A stretch of 64,000 nt of DNA from Microbacterium sp. BR1 (GTDB taxonomy: Bacteria > Actinomycetota > Actinomycetes > Actinomycetales > Microbacteriaceae): assembly GCF_002812725.1 (NCBI RefSeq), contig NZ_NMUN01000004.1, positions 124,001 to 188,000 of the forward strand. Reading direction: 5' to 3'. This document shows, piece by piece, positions 42,742-51,468 of this stretch. The stretch's first letter is position 1, and each line of letters begins with the position of its first letter. The position numbers were made by a program, and so were the translations under genes. The notes below the pieces were generated by a model. That model had not been told where the DNA came from. It saw nothing but the letters and a program-made list of their open reading frames with translations, and did no database searches.

Positions 42742-44349
42742 ATGGCTACACAGATTTCGGCGTCGAAGCACGCTGGCACGACTCCGCTGGCGACGAGCGG
42801 CAAGGCAGGACCCCGCGCGTGGGCCGCGCTCGCGGTGCTCATGCTGCCCGTGCTGCTCGTCTCGGTCGACAACACGGTGCTGAGTTTCGCGCTGCCGCAG
42901 ATCGCGCTGCACCTCGAGCCGACGAGCGCTCAGCAGCTCTGGATCGTCGACGCCTATCCGCTAGTCCTCGCCGGCCTCCTCGTCACGATGGGCTCGCTCG
43001 GCGACCGCTTCGGGCGCCGACGGCTGCTGCTGATCGGGGCAACCGGATTCGGTGTGCTCTCGATCGCCGCCGCCTTCGCCCCCTCGGCGGAATTGCTCAT
43101 CGCCGCCCGTGTCGGCCTCGGCTTCTTCGGCGCGATGCTCATGCCCGCGACGCTGTCGTTGCTGCGCACCATCTTCCGCGACCGCGAACAGCGTCGCCTC
43201 GCAATCGCCGTCTGGGCCGCGGGATTCAGCGCCGGGATGGCGTTGGGCCCGATCGTCGGCGGGTTCCTGCTCGAGCACTTCGCGTGGGGCTCCGTGTTCC
43301 TGCTCGCCGTGCCCGTGCTGCTGCCGTTGCTCGTGCTCGCGCCGATCCTCGTGCCGGAGAGCCGGGACCCCCACCCGGGCCGCATCGACATCCTGAGCAT
43401 CGTCCTGTCGCTCGGCGCGATGGTTCCGTTCGTCGCGGCCATCAAGTCGCTCGCGGTCGACGGTTTCACGGGCCCGGCCCTGCCCCTCGTCGGGCTCGGT
43501 GTGCTGGTCGGTGTGCTGTTCGTGCGTCGTCAGCTGCGACTCGAGACCCCGCTGCTCGACATGTCGCTGTTCCGCCGCGGCGGATTCAGCGGCGCGATCC
43601 TGGTGAACCTGCTGAGTGTCGTCGCCCTCGTCGGCTTCCTGTACTTCGTCGCGCAGCACCTGCAGCTCGTCCTGGGGCTCAGCCCGATGGACGCCGGCAT
43701 CGCGCTGCTTCCCGGCCTCGCTGCCATGATCGTGGCAGGTCTCGGTGTCGTGCCGCTGGCGCGTCGCCTCGCGCCGCGCGTGCTGGTTCCCGCCGCCCTC
43801 GGGCTCTCGGTCCTGGGGTACCTGATCGTCGCGCTGACGGCGGGGGATGGCTCGCTCGCCATGCTCATCGTCGCCTTCATGTCGCTCGGCGCCGGTGTCG
43901 GCATGGCCGAGACCGTCTCGAACGAGCTGATCCTCTGGAACGCTCCTTCCGCAAAAGCGGGCGCGGCATCCGCCGTCTCCGAGACGGCCTACGAACTCGG
44001 CGCGGTGCTCGGCACGGCGATCATGGGAGGCATCCTGACGGCGTATTACCGCGCCAACCTGCTGCTGCCCCCGGGGCTCACGCAGGACGCGGCGGATGCC
44101 TCGCGCGAGACGCTTGCCGGCGCGATGGCCGCCGCTCAGGACCTTCCCCATGCGATCGGTGAGTCGCTGCGCAGCGCCGCCGCGCACGCGTTCGACGGGG
44201 GAGTCGTCATCACCTCGCTGATCGGGGCACTGCTGATCGTGATCGCCGCGGTGATCGCGGCCACTACCCTGGGAGCATCCCGTCCCTCTGCACCCCAGGA
44301 GCAATCGAGCAATGTCGCGCGTCGTGAAGCTGGCACTCATACCCGGTGA
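42742..44349 (+). CDS. MFS drug-efflux transporter, DHA2 (14-TM) family
   Basis: A 535-residue proton-driven exporter. Family signatures are [21 protein letters not shown] (motif D1), [33 protein letters not shown] (motif A) and [26 protein letters not shown] (motif C, antiporter). Hydrophobic segments continue to the end, with a large loop near 435-475 ([20 protein letters not shown]), as in EmrB/QacA proteins. Substrates are probably lipophilic drugs or dyes. It is controlled by the divergent TetR gene. Its last 38 bp overlap the leuB coding sequence, an unusual coupling of efflux and leucine synthesis. Confidence 0.92.
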   Translation: MATQISASKHAGTTPLATSGKAGPRAWAALAVLMLPVLLVSVDNTVLSFALPQIALHLEPTSAQQLWIVDAYPLVLAGLLVTMGSLGDRFGRRRLLLIGATGFGVLSIAAAFAPSAELLIAARVGLGFFGAMLMPATLSLLRTIFRDREQRRLAIAVWAAGFSAGMALGPIVGGFLLEHFAWGSVFLLAVPVLLPLLVLAPILVPESRDPHPGRIDILSIVLSLGAMVPFVAAIKSLAVDGFTGPALPLVGLGVLVGVLFVRRQLRLETPLLDMSLFRRGGFSGAILVNLLSVVALVGFLYFVAQHLQLVLGLSPMDAGIALLPGLAAMIVAGLGVVPLARRLAPRVLVPAALGLSVLGYLIVALTAGDGSLAMLIVAFMSLGAGVGMAETVSNELILWNAPSAKAGAASAVSETAYELGAVLGTAIMGGILTAYYRANLLLPPGLTQDAADASRETLAGAMAAAQDLPHAIGESLRSAAAHAFDGGVVITSLIGALLIVIAAVIAATTLGASRPSAPQEQSSNVARREAGTHTR

Positions 44350-45358
44350 CGGGATCGGACCCGAGGTCGTCGCCGAGGCCGAGAAGGTCCTCGACGCGGC
44401 CGTCGAGAAGACGGATGTCTCGTTCGAGAAGACGCGATTCTCGCTCGGCGCCGCGCGGTTCCTCGAGACCGGCGACACCCTGACCGACGACGACCTGGCG
44501 AGCATCGCGTCGCACGACGCGATCCTGCTGGGCGCCGTCGGGGGAGTGCCGGGCGACCCGCGGCTGAAGAACGCCAACATCGAGCGTGGGCTGCTGCTGA
44601 AGCTGAGGTTCGAGCTCGACCACTACGTCAACCTCCGCCCCTCGAAGCTGTACCCGAGCGTCCCGGGGCCGCTGTCCGACGCGGGCGAGATCGACTTCGT
44701 CGTCGTCCGCGAGGGCACCGAGGGTCCCTACGTGGGCAACGGCGGGTCGCTGCGCACCGGCACACCGCACGAGGTCGCGACCGAGGTGTCCGTCAACACC
44801 GCGTTCGGCATCGAACGGGTCGTCCGGTACGCGTTCGACCTGGCCGAAAAGCGCGCGAAGAAGGTCACCTGGGTGCACAAGACGAATGTGCTCGTCTACG
44901 CCGGGTCGATTTGGCAGAGAATCGTCGCCGATGTGGCGGCGGAGCATCCGGATGTCGCCGTAGACTATCTGCACGTCGATGCGGCAACGATCTTCTTGGT
45001 CACAAACCCGTCCCGCTTCGACGTGATCGTCACCGACAACCTCTTCGGCGACATCCTGACCGACCTGGCCGGTGCGATCACCGGCGGCATCGGTCTCGCC
45101 GCCTCCGGAAACATCAATCCGGACGGCGCGTTCCCGTCGATGTTCGAGCCCGTCCACGGATCGGCGCCCGACATCGCGGGGCAGCAGAAGGCCGACCCGA
45201 CGGCGGCGATCCTCTCCGTCGCCCTGCTGCTCGAGCACCTCGGACTCCCCGAGGCGGCCGACCGCGTGACCCGCGCGGTCGAGGCCGACATCGCGGACCG
45301 TGACGGCGGCTCCCGCACGACAAGCGCCATCGGCGACGCGATCACAGCTCGGCTGTAG
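44312..45358 (+). CDS. leuB: 3-isopropylmalate dehydrogenase
   Basis: A 348-residue NAD-dependent beta-decarboxylating dehydrogenase of leucine synthesis. [21 protein letters not shown] opens the protein. Substrate and NAD motifs include [20 protein letters not shown]-type [12 protein letters not shown], and [29 protein letters not shown] with [17 protein letters not shown]. The ATG at 44312 lies inside the 3' end of the MFS gene in another frame, with AGGAG 9 nt upstream. An earlier start is not possible because the family N-terminus begins right here. It is followed 85 bp later by ilvE. Confidence 0.95.
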   Translation: MSRVVKLALIPGDGIGPEVVAEAEKVLDAAVEKTDVSFEKTRFSLGAARFLETGDTLTDDDLASIASHDAILLGAVGGVPGDPRLKNANIERGLLLKLRFELDHYVNLRPSKLYPSVPGPLSDAGEIDFVVVREGTEGPYVGNGGSLRTGTPHEVATEVSVNTAFGIERVVRYAFDLAEKRAKKVTWVHKTNVLVYAGSIWQRIVADVAAEHPDVAVDYLHVDAATIFLVTNPSRFDVIVTDNLFGDILTDLAGAITGGIGLAASGNINPDGAFPSMFEPVHGSAPDIAGQQKADPTAAILSVALLLEHLGLPEAADRVTRAVEADIADRDGGSRTTSAIGDAITARL

Positions 45359-45443
45359 CCTGAGAACTTCGGGATACCCGGCCGGCTTCGCGATGTCGCT
45401 CTGGTGATGACGCGCCGCCCCATCTTCGATCGGCAGGACTGAC

Positions 45444-46565
45444 ATGACCCTTATCGACAACCCCGGCACGGGGAGCGACCGCGACGCCGGACTCGCGCCC
45501 CTGCAGTTCCTCGTCTCGCGGAACCTCCAGGCCAAGAGCGCCGAGCAGCGCTCGAAGATTCTCGAGAATCCGGGCTTCGGCGTGCACTTCACCGACCACA
45601 TGGTCGACATCTGCTGGTCGGTCGGCGGCGGCTGGCACCGTCCGCGCGTCCAGCCCTACGGTCCGATCAGCCTCGACCCGGCCGCCGCCGTGCTGCACTA
45701 CGGCCAGGAGGTCTTCGAGGGCATCAAGGCGTACCGGCACGCGGATGGCTCGATCCACACGTTCCGGCCCGACCAGAACGGTCGTCGGCTGCAGCGCTCT
45801 GCCCGTCGGCTCGCTCTGCCGGAGCTGCCGGTGTCGTACTTCGTCCAGTCGCTCGAGGAGCTCATCAAGGTCGACGGCGCCTGGGTTCCGGATGCCCCCG
45901 ACCAGAGCCTGTACCTGCGCCCGTTCATGTTCGCGAAGGAGGCGTTCCTGGGTGTTCGGCCCGCGAACAAGGTCAACTACTACGTGATCGCCTCGCCCGC
46001 CGGCGCGTACTTCACGGGCGGCGTGAAGCCGGTCACGATCTGGCTGTCGGAGGACTACGCGCGCGCGGGCAAGGGCGGCACGGGCGCGGCCAAGACCGGC
46101 GGCAACTACGCCGCGAGTCTGCTGCCGCAGTCCGAGGCGTACGAGAACGGCTGCGACCAGGTCGTGTTCCTCGACTCCGACGGCAACGTCGAAGAGCTCG
46201 GCGGTATGAACATCGTGTTCGTGTACAAAGACGGCACGGTCGTGACCCCGATGTCGGATTCGATCCTCGAGGGCATCACCCGCGACTCGATCCTGCAGCT
46301 CGCCGAAGACCGGGGCCACAAGGTTCAGGGTCGCGCGGTGTCGCTCGCCGAATGGCGTGAGGGCGTGGCATCCGGAGACATCGTCGAGGTGTTCGCCTGC
46401 GGCACGGCCGCCGTCGTCACGCCGATCGGCGGGCTCAAGGGCCGCACCTTCTTCGATGAGCAGCCGACCGGATCGCTCGCGCTGTCGCTGCGCGAAGAGC
46501 TGACCGACATCCAGTACGGCCGCCGCGAGGACAAGCACGGCTGGATGCTGCGCCTCGACGCCTGA
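45444..46565 (+). CDS. ilvE: Branched-chain amino acid aminotransferase
   Basis: A 373-residue fold-type IV PLP enzyme that transaminates the keto acids of valine, leucine and isoleucine. Family blocks: HYGQEVFEGIKAYRHADGSI, FRPDQNGRRLQRSARRLALP, LYLRPFMFAKEAFLGVRPA, GAAKTGGNYAASLLPQSEAY (the PLP-binding Lys lies in this block), QVVFLDSDGNVEELGGMNIVF and ITRDSILQLAEDRGHKV. It sits after leuB and completes the branched-chain pathway spread over 29-46 kb. The 85-bp gap has the SD-like GGCAGGAC before ATG 45444. Confidence 0.95.
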   Translation: MTLIDNPGTGSDRDAGLAPLQFLVSRNLQAKSAEQRSKILENPGFGVHFTDHMVDICWSVGGGWHRPRVQPYGPISLDPAAAVLHYGQEVFEGIKAYRHADGSIHTFRPDQNGRRLQRSARRLALPELPVSYFVQSLEELIKVDGAWVPDAPDQSLYLRPFMFAKEAFLGVRPANKVNYYVIASPAGAYFTGGVKPVTIWLSEDYARAGKGGTGAAKTGGNYAASLLPQSEAYENGCDQVVFLDSDGNVEELGGMNIVFVYKDGTVVTPMSDSILEGITRDSILQLAEDRGHKVQGRAVSLAEWREGVASGDIVEVFACGTAAVVTPIGGLKGRTFFDEQPTGSLALSLREELTDIQYGRREDKHGWMLRLDA

Positions 46566-46595
46566 ACGGCAAACCGTCGACAGTAGGCTGATCGG

Positions 46596-47360
46596 GTGAA
46601 GATCGTACGGTTCAGCCACGAAGAGTCCATCCGCTACGGCATCGTCGACGAGGCCGAACTGGTCGTGCTCGAGGGTGACCCGATGTTCGCCGGATTCGGT
46701 ACGACGGGCGAGCGCGTGCCGCTCGGCGAGGTATCGCTGCTCGCGCCCGTGATCCCCCGCTCGAAGGTCGTGTGCGTCGGCAAGAACTACCACGACCATG
46801 CCGCCGAGATGGGTGGGGAGGCTCCCGCGGAGCCCCTGCTGTTCCTCAAGCCGAACACCTCCGTGATCGGGCCCGGCGACGCGATCGTGCGGCCGCCCCA
46901 GTCTTCGCGCACGGACTTCGAGGGTGAGCTGGCGGTCGTGATCGGGCGCATCGCCAAGAATGTGCCCGCGGCATCCGCTCTCGACTACGTCTTCGGCTAC
47001 ACGCTCGGCAACGACGTGACCGCCCGCGACCTGCAGAAGAGCGACGGGCAGTGGACGCGCGCGAAGGGGTTCGACACGTTCTGCCCGCTCGGGCCCGCGA
47101 TCGAGACCGACTTCGATCCAGCCGAGGCGACGATCCAGACGCGTGTGAACGGCGAGGTCAAGCAGAGCGCGCCACTGACCGACATGATCCACTCGGTCCC
47201 CGACATCATCGCCTACGCCTCGGCCGTGTTCACGCTGCTGCCGGGCGACGTGATCCTGACGGGCACGCCGGCCGGCATCGGCCCGGTCGTCGCCGGTGAT
47301 GTCGTCGAGGTCGAGATCGCGGGCCTCGGCGTGCTGCGCAACCCCGTTCGCGACGCGTAG
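46596..47360 (+). CDS. Fumarylacetoacetate hydrolase family protein
   Basis: A 254-residue FAH-superfamily enzyme with an intact metal site: [31 protein letters not shown] (Glu ligands), and [34 protein letters not shown]. The fold hydrolyses or decarboxylates beta-diketo or oxaloacetate-like acids, and the short actinobacterial form upstream of gltX is usually left unassigned. GTG 46596 begins the family N-terminus [25 protein letters not shown] ends 6 nt upstream, so it has a probable leaderless promoter of its own. The MFS gene follows after 6 bp. Confidence 0.9.
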   Translation: MKIVRFSHEESIRYGIVDEAELVVLEGDPMFAGFGTTGERVPLGEVSLLAPVIPRSKVVCVGKNYHDHAAEMGGEAPAEPLLFLKPNTSVIGPGDAIVRPPQSSRTDFEGELAVVIGRIAKNVPAASALDYVFGYTLGNDVTARDLQKSDGQWTRAKGFDTFCPLGPAIETDFDPAEATIQTRVNGEVKQSAPLTDMIHSVPDIIAYASAVFTLLPGDVILTGTPAGIGPVVAGDVVEVEIAGLGVLRNPVRDA

Positions 47361-47366
47361 GTCGCC

Positions 47367-48617
47367 GTGACATCCGAGGCGGGCGCCACGCTCCCCACCG
47401 ATATCGGTGCCGTCCAACGCCGCACGGTCCTCGTGCTCGCGTCGGGTCAGGTTCTCGGGGGACTGGCGCTCGGCGCAACGATCTCGCTCGGCGCGCTGCT
47501 CGCGGCGGACATCTCGGGCGACGATGCGCTGTCCGGCCTCGCAACCGCGTCGCTGACGCTCGGCTCGGCCGCCCTCGCGGTGCCCCTCGCGGCACTCGCG
47601 CGGCGTCGGGGCCGCCGCATCGCGCTGTCGTCGGGCATGCTGATCGCGCTCGCGGGCGTCGCGGTCGTCATCGCGGCGGCATCGCTCCGGCTGTTTCCGC
47701 TGCTGCTCGTGGGATTCGTGCTGATCGGGTCGGGCACCGCCGCCAACCTGCAGTCGCGGTTCGCCGCAGCGGACCTGGCGACGGACGCGACGCGCGGTCG
47801 GGACCTGTCACTCGTCGTCTGGGCGACGACGATCGGCGCGGTGCTCGGTCCGAACCTCGTCGGCCCCGGGGAGGCGATCGGCGCGGCCCTCGGGATGCCG
47901 ACGCTCACCGGCCCGTACGTCTTCACGATCGGGGCGCAGCTGCTCGCGATCGCGCTGTATCTGCTCGCGCTGCGGCCCGACCCGTTGCTGCTCGCGGCGC
48001 GGCTGCGCGACGCGGTGTCGAAGGATGCGCGGACCCGGGCCGTGATGCATCCGGATCGTCCCCGCGTTGCGCGCTTCGCGATCTTCGCCGTCGCCGCGAG
48101 TCACGGCGTGATGGTCGCGGTCATGGCGATGACGCCCGTGCATCTGCTCCACCATGGCGCGACGCTGACCGTGATCGGGCTGACGATCAGCCTGCACATC
48201 GCCGGCATGTACGCGCTCAGCCCCGTGTTCGGCCTGTTGGCCGACCGGCTCGGCCGACTGCAGACGATCGCGGTCGGGCAGGCTCTGCTGCTGGCATCGC
48301 TGCTCACGGCGTGGCTGTGGTCGGAAGTGTCGGCGGCGGTGACCGTTTCGCTGATCCTGCTCGGGCTCGGCTGGAGCGCCGCGACCGTCGCGGGGTCGGC
48401 GCTGCTGACCGAGGCGACCGCGGAGCCGCTGCGCACCCGCAGGCAGGGTCGGAGCGACTTGGCGATGAACCTCGTCGGTGCCGCGGGCGCGGTCGGCGCG
48501 GGCGTCGTGCTGGGCTGGGTCGGCTACAGCGGGCTCGCGCTCGTGGCGATCGTCGCGGTCGTGGCCGTCGTCGCCGGACTCGGGGTGGTGTGGCGGGAGT
48601 CGCGGCGCGCGACCTGA
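47367..48617 (+). CDS. MFS transporter (12-TM)
   Basis: A 416-residue transporter with twelve hydrophobic segments. The loop between helices 2 and 3 is LAALARRRGRRIALSSGMLI (motif A-like), and NLQSRFAAADLATDATRGRDLSLVVWATTIGAVLGPNLVGPG precedes helix 5. The central cytosolic loop is basic, and the second half ends with a Gly/Ala-rich helix and a WRESRR tail. Probably an exporter of small molecules; the substrate is unknown. GTG 47367 lies 6 bp after the FAH stop, so the two are co-transcribed. This FAH-MFS-gltX order appears typical of the family. Confidence 0.88.
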   Translation: MTSEAGATLPTDIGAVQRRTVLVLASGQVLGGLALGATISLGALLAADISGDDALSGLATASLTLGSAALAVPLAALARRRGRRIALSSGMLIALAGVAVVIAAASLRLFPLLLVGFVLIGSGTAANLQSRFAAADLATDATRGRDLSLVVWATTIGAVLGPNLVGPGEAIGAALGMPTLTGPYVFTIGAQLLAIALYLLALRPDPLLLAARLRDAVSKDARTRAVMHPDRPRVARFAIFAVAASHGVMVAVMAMTPVHLLHHGATLTVIGLTISLHIAGMYALSPVFGLLADRLGRLQTIAVGQALLLASLLTAWLWSEVSAAVTVSLILLGLGWSAATVAGSALLTEATAEPLRTRRQGRSDLAMNLVGAAGAVGAGVVLGWVGYSGLALVAIVAVVAVVAGLGVVWRESRRAT

Positions 48618-48949
48618 GCCTGGGCATCCGATCTGCTCTGCTCGTGTGAGCGGCGGTTCGCGTGCTCGTGCGGGTGGTCCTTCGCGGCATCCGGTCGTCG
48701 CGGGTGCGCGGCGGGCCGCGTGCACGACGTCGCTTATCTGCTCGGCGCGCGGCGGGTGGGCCCGGTTCTGCTCGGGGCCGGGCGCGCTGCGCGCGCAGAT
48801 CCCCGACGTTGTGCACGCGGAGGGGTCTGAGGCCCGGGCGCCGGGGCTGGGCCGGGCCGGCGGGGGAGTCCGGCCCGGGGCCGGCGGGGGAGCCCGGCCC
48901 GCCACTCGCGCCGGATCCGGGCCCCCGCCGCGAGTAGGCTGGGGTCGCC
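48618..48949. other. GC-rich intergenic region upstream of gltX with tandem repeat
   Basis: This 332-bp region has no supported gene. It is extremely G/C-rich and contains two adjacent 24-bp copies of GGCCGGCGGGGGAG(T/C)CCGGCCCGG-type sequence (48855-48878 and 48879-48902). These form strong local hairpins because GGCC/CCGG are self-complementary. The gltX -10 is probably TAGGCT at 48935-48940, 9 nt before ATG 48950, giving a leaderless or nearly leaderless mRNA. Confidence 0.6.
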
Positions 48950-50470
48950 ATGTCTGACGCCCCCGCATCTGCCCCATATCCCACCACGACCGCGACCGGA
49001 GCGGACGTGCGCGTGCGCTTCTGCCCCTCGCCGACGGGCCTTCCGCACGTCGGTCTGGTCCGCACCGCCCTGTTCAACTGGGGGTACGCGCGTCACCACG
49101 GCGGCACGATGGTGTTCCGCATCGAAGACACGGATGCCGCGCGCGACAGCGAGGAGAGCTACGCACAGCTGCTCGACGCGCTGCGGTGGCTGAAGATCGA
49201 CTGGGACGAGGGTGTCGAGGTCGGGGGACCGCATGCTCCGTACCGGCAGTCGCAGCGGCACGAGATCTACCGCGAGGTGCTCGACAAGCTCATCGCGGCC
49301 GGCGCCGTGTACGAGAGCTACTCGAACGCCGAAGAGATCGATGCCCGCAACGAGGCCAACGGTCGCGCCAAGCAGCTCGGCTACGACAACTACGACCGGA
49401 ACCTGACCGACGAGCAGAAGGCCGCGTTCCGTGCCGAGGGCCGCGAGCCCGCTTGGCGCCTGCGCGTGCCGGACGAGGACGTCACATACGAGGACCTGAT
49501 CCGCGGCGAGGTGACCTTCCCGGCCGGATCGTTCCCGGACTTCGTGATCGTCCGGGCCGGAGGCATCCCGCTCTACACGTTCGTCAACCCGGTCGACGAT
49601 GCGCTCATGGGCATCACCCACGTGCTGCGCGGCGAAGACCTCATGCCCTCGACCGCGCGCCAGCTCTCGCTCTACCGCGCCCTGATCGACGCGGGCGTGA
49701 CGACGTTCATCCCGCGCTTCGGACACATGCCGCTCGTGCTCGGCGACGGCAACAAGAAGCTCTCGAAGCGCGACCCGCGCGCCGACCTGTTCCTGCAGCG
49801 CGAGAAGGGGTTCATCCCCGAGGGGCTCCTGAACTACCTGGCCCTGCTCGGCTGGTCGCTGTCGCACGACCGCGATGTCTTCTCTCTCGACGAGTTCGTC
49901 GCGGCTTTCGACATCGTCAACGTCAACCCCAACCCGGCCCGGTTCGATCAGAAGAAGGCCGAGTCGATCAACGGTGACCACATCCGGATGCTCGAACCCG
50001 CCGATTTCGCGGAGCGCATCCTGCCGTACCTGGCGTCGGCGGGTCTGATCTCGATGCCCCCCACAGCGCGGGAGGCCGAACTGATCGAGGCATCCGCTCC
50101 TCTCGTGCAGGAGCGCATTCCGCTGCTCGGCGACGTGCCCGGGATGCTCGGGTTCCTGTTCGTCGACGAGGTGACGTACGACGACGACGCCCTTGCGGGG
50201 TTGCCCGAGAACGCGAACGAGGTGCTGGTCGCCTCGGTCGGTGCGCTCGAGCTCGTGCCCGAGTCGGAGTTCCGCGCCGCGGCCATCCAGGAGGCCATGA
50301 ATTCGGCCCTCGTCGAGGGGCTGGGGCTCAAGCCCCGCGTCGCCTTCGGACCGCCGCGCGTGGCTCTGACGGGCCGCCGCGTGTCGCCGCCGCTGTTCGA
50401 ATCGATGGAGATGCTCGGCAAGGCGGAGTCGATTCGTCGCCTGGGCGCGCTGGTCGAGCACCGCGCATAG
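48950..50470 (+). CDS. gltX: Glutamyl-tRNA synthetase
   Basis: A 506-residue class I aminoacyl-tRNA synthetase charging tRNA-Glu (and, in bacteria without GlnRS, also tRNA-Gln). The HIGH-type motif is [20 protein letters not shown] (HVGL, as in other actinobacteria). The KMSKS-type motif is [13 protein letters not shown]. Other blocks are [41 protein letters not shown] and [17 protein letters not shown] disordered 18-residue N-terminal extension precedes the Rossmann domain. The tRNA-Gln gene lies 70 bp downstream. ATG 48950 is the only start compatible with the close TAGGCT promoter. Confidence 0.97.
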   Translation: MSDAPASAPYPTTTATGADVRVRFCPSPTGLPHVGLVRTALFNWGYARHHGGTMVFRIEDTDAARDSEESYAQLLDALRWLKIDWDEGVEVGGPHAPYRQSQRHEIYREVLDKLIAAGAVYESYSNAEEIDARNEANGRAKQLGYDNYDRNLTDEQKAAFRAEGREPAWRLRVPDEDVTYEDLIRGEVTFPAGSFPDFVIVRAGGIPLYTFVNPVDDALMGITHVLRGEDLMPSTARQLSLYRALIDAGVTTFIPRFGHMPLVLGDGNKKLSKRDPRADLFLQREKGFIPEGLLNYLALLGWSLSHDRDVFSLDEFVAAFDIVNVNPNPARFDQKKAESINGDHIRMLEPADFAERILPYLASAGLISMPPTAREAELIEASAPLVQERIPLLGDVPGMLGFLFVDEVTYDDDALAGLPENANEVLVASVGALELVPESEFRAAAIQEAMNSALVEGLGLKPRVAFGPPRVALTGRRVSPPLFESMEMLGKAESIRRLGALVEHRA

Positions 50471-50540
50471 GCGGGGCGGTTTGGAAGGGCCCTCGCGGTC
50501 GTCTAGACTGGATCGTCGGCACGGTTTCGATCGTGACCGG

Positions 50541-50612
50541 TGGGGTATGGTGTAATTGGCAACACGGCGGTTTCTGGTTCCGTTGTTCTTGGTTCGAGTC
50601 CAGGTACCCCAG
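50541..50612 (+). tRNA. tRNA-Gln (CUG anticodon)
   Basis: Acceptor TGGGGTA pairs with TACCCCA, the D-arm is GTGTAATTGGCAAC, the anticodon loop TTCTGGT contains CTG, and the T-arm is CTTGGTTCGAGTCCAGG (one mismatch-like pair). The discriminator is G and CCA is not fully encoded (CAA follows). Right after gltX, so tRNA-Gln and the synthetase that can misacylate it are neighbours. Confidence 0.95.
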
Positions 50613-50617
50613 CAAGC

Positions 50618-50647
50618 AAGGCTCTCGATTTTCGGGGGTCTTTTTTG
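50618..50647 (+). terminator. Terminator of tRNA-Gln
   Basis: AAGGCTCTCG (50618-50627) pairs with CGGGGGTCTT (50633-50642) using several G-T pairs, with loop ATTTT, followed by a run of T to 50646. It lies 6 nt after the tRNA. Confidence 0.8.
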
Positions 50648-50667
50648 TTGCCGCCCCTGACTGCCCT

Positions 50668-50726
50668 GCGAACGGACGCGACACGCCGTGTGGCTCCACT
50701 GCCGACGGCGTGTCGCGTCCGTTCGC
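50668..50726. repeat. Long perfect hairpin, GCGAACGGACGCGACACGCC family
   Basis: The two 22-nt arms (50668-50689 and 50705-50726) are perfectly complementary, with a 15-nt loop. The arm begins GCGAACGGACGCGACACGCC. Nearly the same arm is found at 57042-57110, and diverged ones at 22616, 59129 and 665. It lies between the tRNA terminator and the 3' end of the convergent TetR gene. Confidence 0.75.
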
Positions 50727-50772
50727 GGGCGTGGGCGTGGGACACGGGTGCGGGAAACGGACCGCCCAGGGC

Positions 50773-51360
50773 TCAGCTGCGGGTCGGCGCCGCGCCGAGC
50801 ACGGCGTCGAGCAGGCGCTCGGCGTCGCCCGGCTCGATCGGGGCGCGGCTCAGCGCCCGCAGCAGTACGGCTCCGATCAGAGCCTCCGCGAGCTGTTCGA
50901 CGGGCGCGCCCTCGGGCAGGTTCGGCGCGGTTCCGATGGCGCGCGACAGCCGGCCCGACACGGACTCGGACCCCGAGAGGCTGTCGCGCAGCCGGCGCCC
51001 GATCTCGGCATGCTCAGCGGCTGCCGCGATCAGAGAGCGCAGGATCGTCTCGCCCTGGGCCGACTCGAGGAGCGCGAAGACCTCGCCGAGCCAGGCGGTG
51101 AGATCGCGACGGATGTCGCCGGTGTCGGGGAGCAGCAGCCGCCCGTCGAGCAGCTTGCCCTCGAGGAGGCACTCCGCGACGACCGCGCCCTTCGAGGGCC
51201 ACCAGCGGTAGATCGTCTGTTTGCCGACTCCGGCCCGGGCGGCGATGCCCTCCATGGTCAGGTGGTCGTAGCCGCGCTCGGCCAGGAGGCCCGCGGCGGC
51301 GTTGAGGATCGCGAGGCGCGCGGCTTCGCTGCGGACGGGGCCGCTCCGGGGAAGCGTCAT
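50773..51360 (-). CDS. TetR-family regulator, divergent from the MMPL exporter
   Basis: A 195-residue repressor: RLAILNAAAGLLAERGYDHLT, MEGIAARAGVGKQTIYRWWPSKGAVVAECLL is the DNA-binding domain (about 12-60), and the rest is the ligand-binding domain (LLPDTGDIRRDLTAWLGEVFALLESAQG). The WW in the recognition helix is typical of one TetR subfamily. It starts at ATG 51360 with GAGGAT as SD. The divergent MMPL transporter gene 109 bp away is its probable target, and the gap contains an ACGGTCCGT palindromic core overlapping likely -10 boxes. Confidence 0.9.
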   Translation of the reverse strand: MTLPRSGPVRSEAARLAILNAAAGLLAERGYDHLTMEGIAARAGVGKQTIYRWWPSKGAVVAECLLEGKLLDGRLLLPDTGDIRRDLTAWLGEVFALLESAQGETILRSLIAAAAEHAEIGRRLRDSLSGSESVSGRLSRAIGTAPNLPEGAPVEQLAEALIGAVLLRALSRAPIEPGDAERLLDAVLGAAPTRS

Positions 51361-51371
51361 GATCGATCCTC

Positions 51372-51400
51372 AGGTTAGACGAGACGGTCCGTGTTATCTT
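51372..51400. promoter_or_regulatory. Divergent promoters and TetR operator candidate
   Basis: TAACCT on the minus strand (51372-51377) and TATCTT on the plus strand (51395-51400) are probable -10 boxes facing outward. Between them lies the 9-bp palindromic core ACGGTCCGT (51384-51392), a good position for repression of both genes. Confidence 0.5.
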
Positions 51401-51468
51401 ATCGGTGCCGATCGATGCGGAGCGGGCCTCATCGATGGGGCACGCCTCCGCGAATCTGAGGGAGAGTC

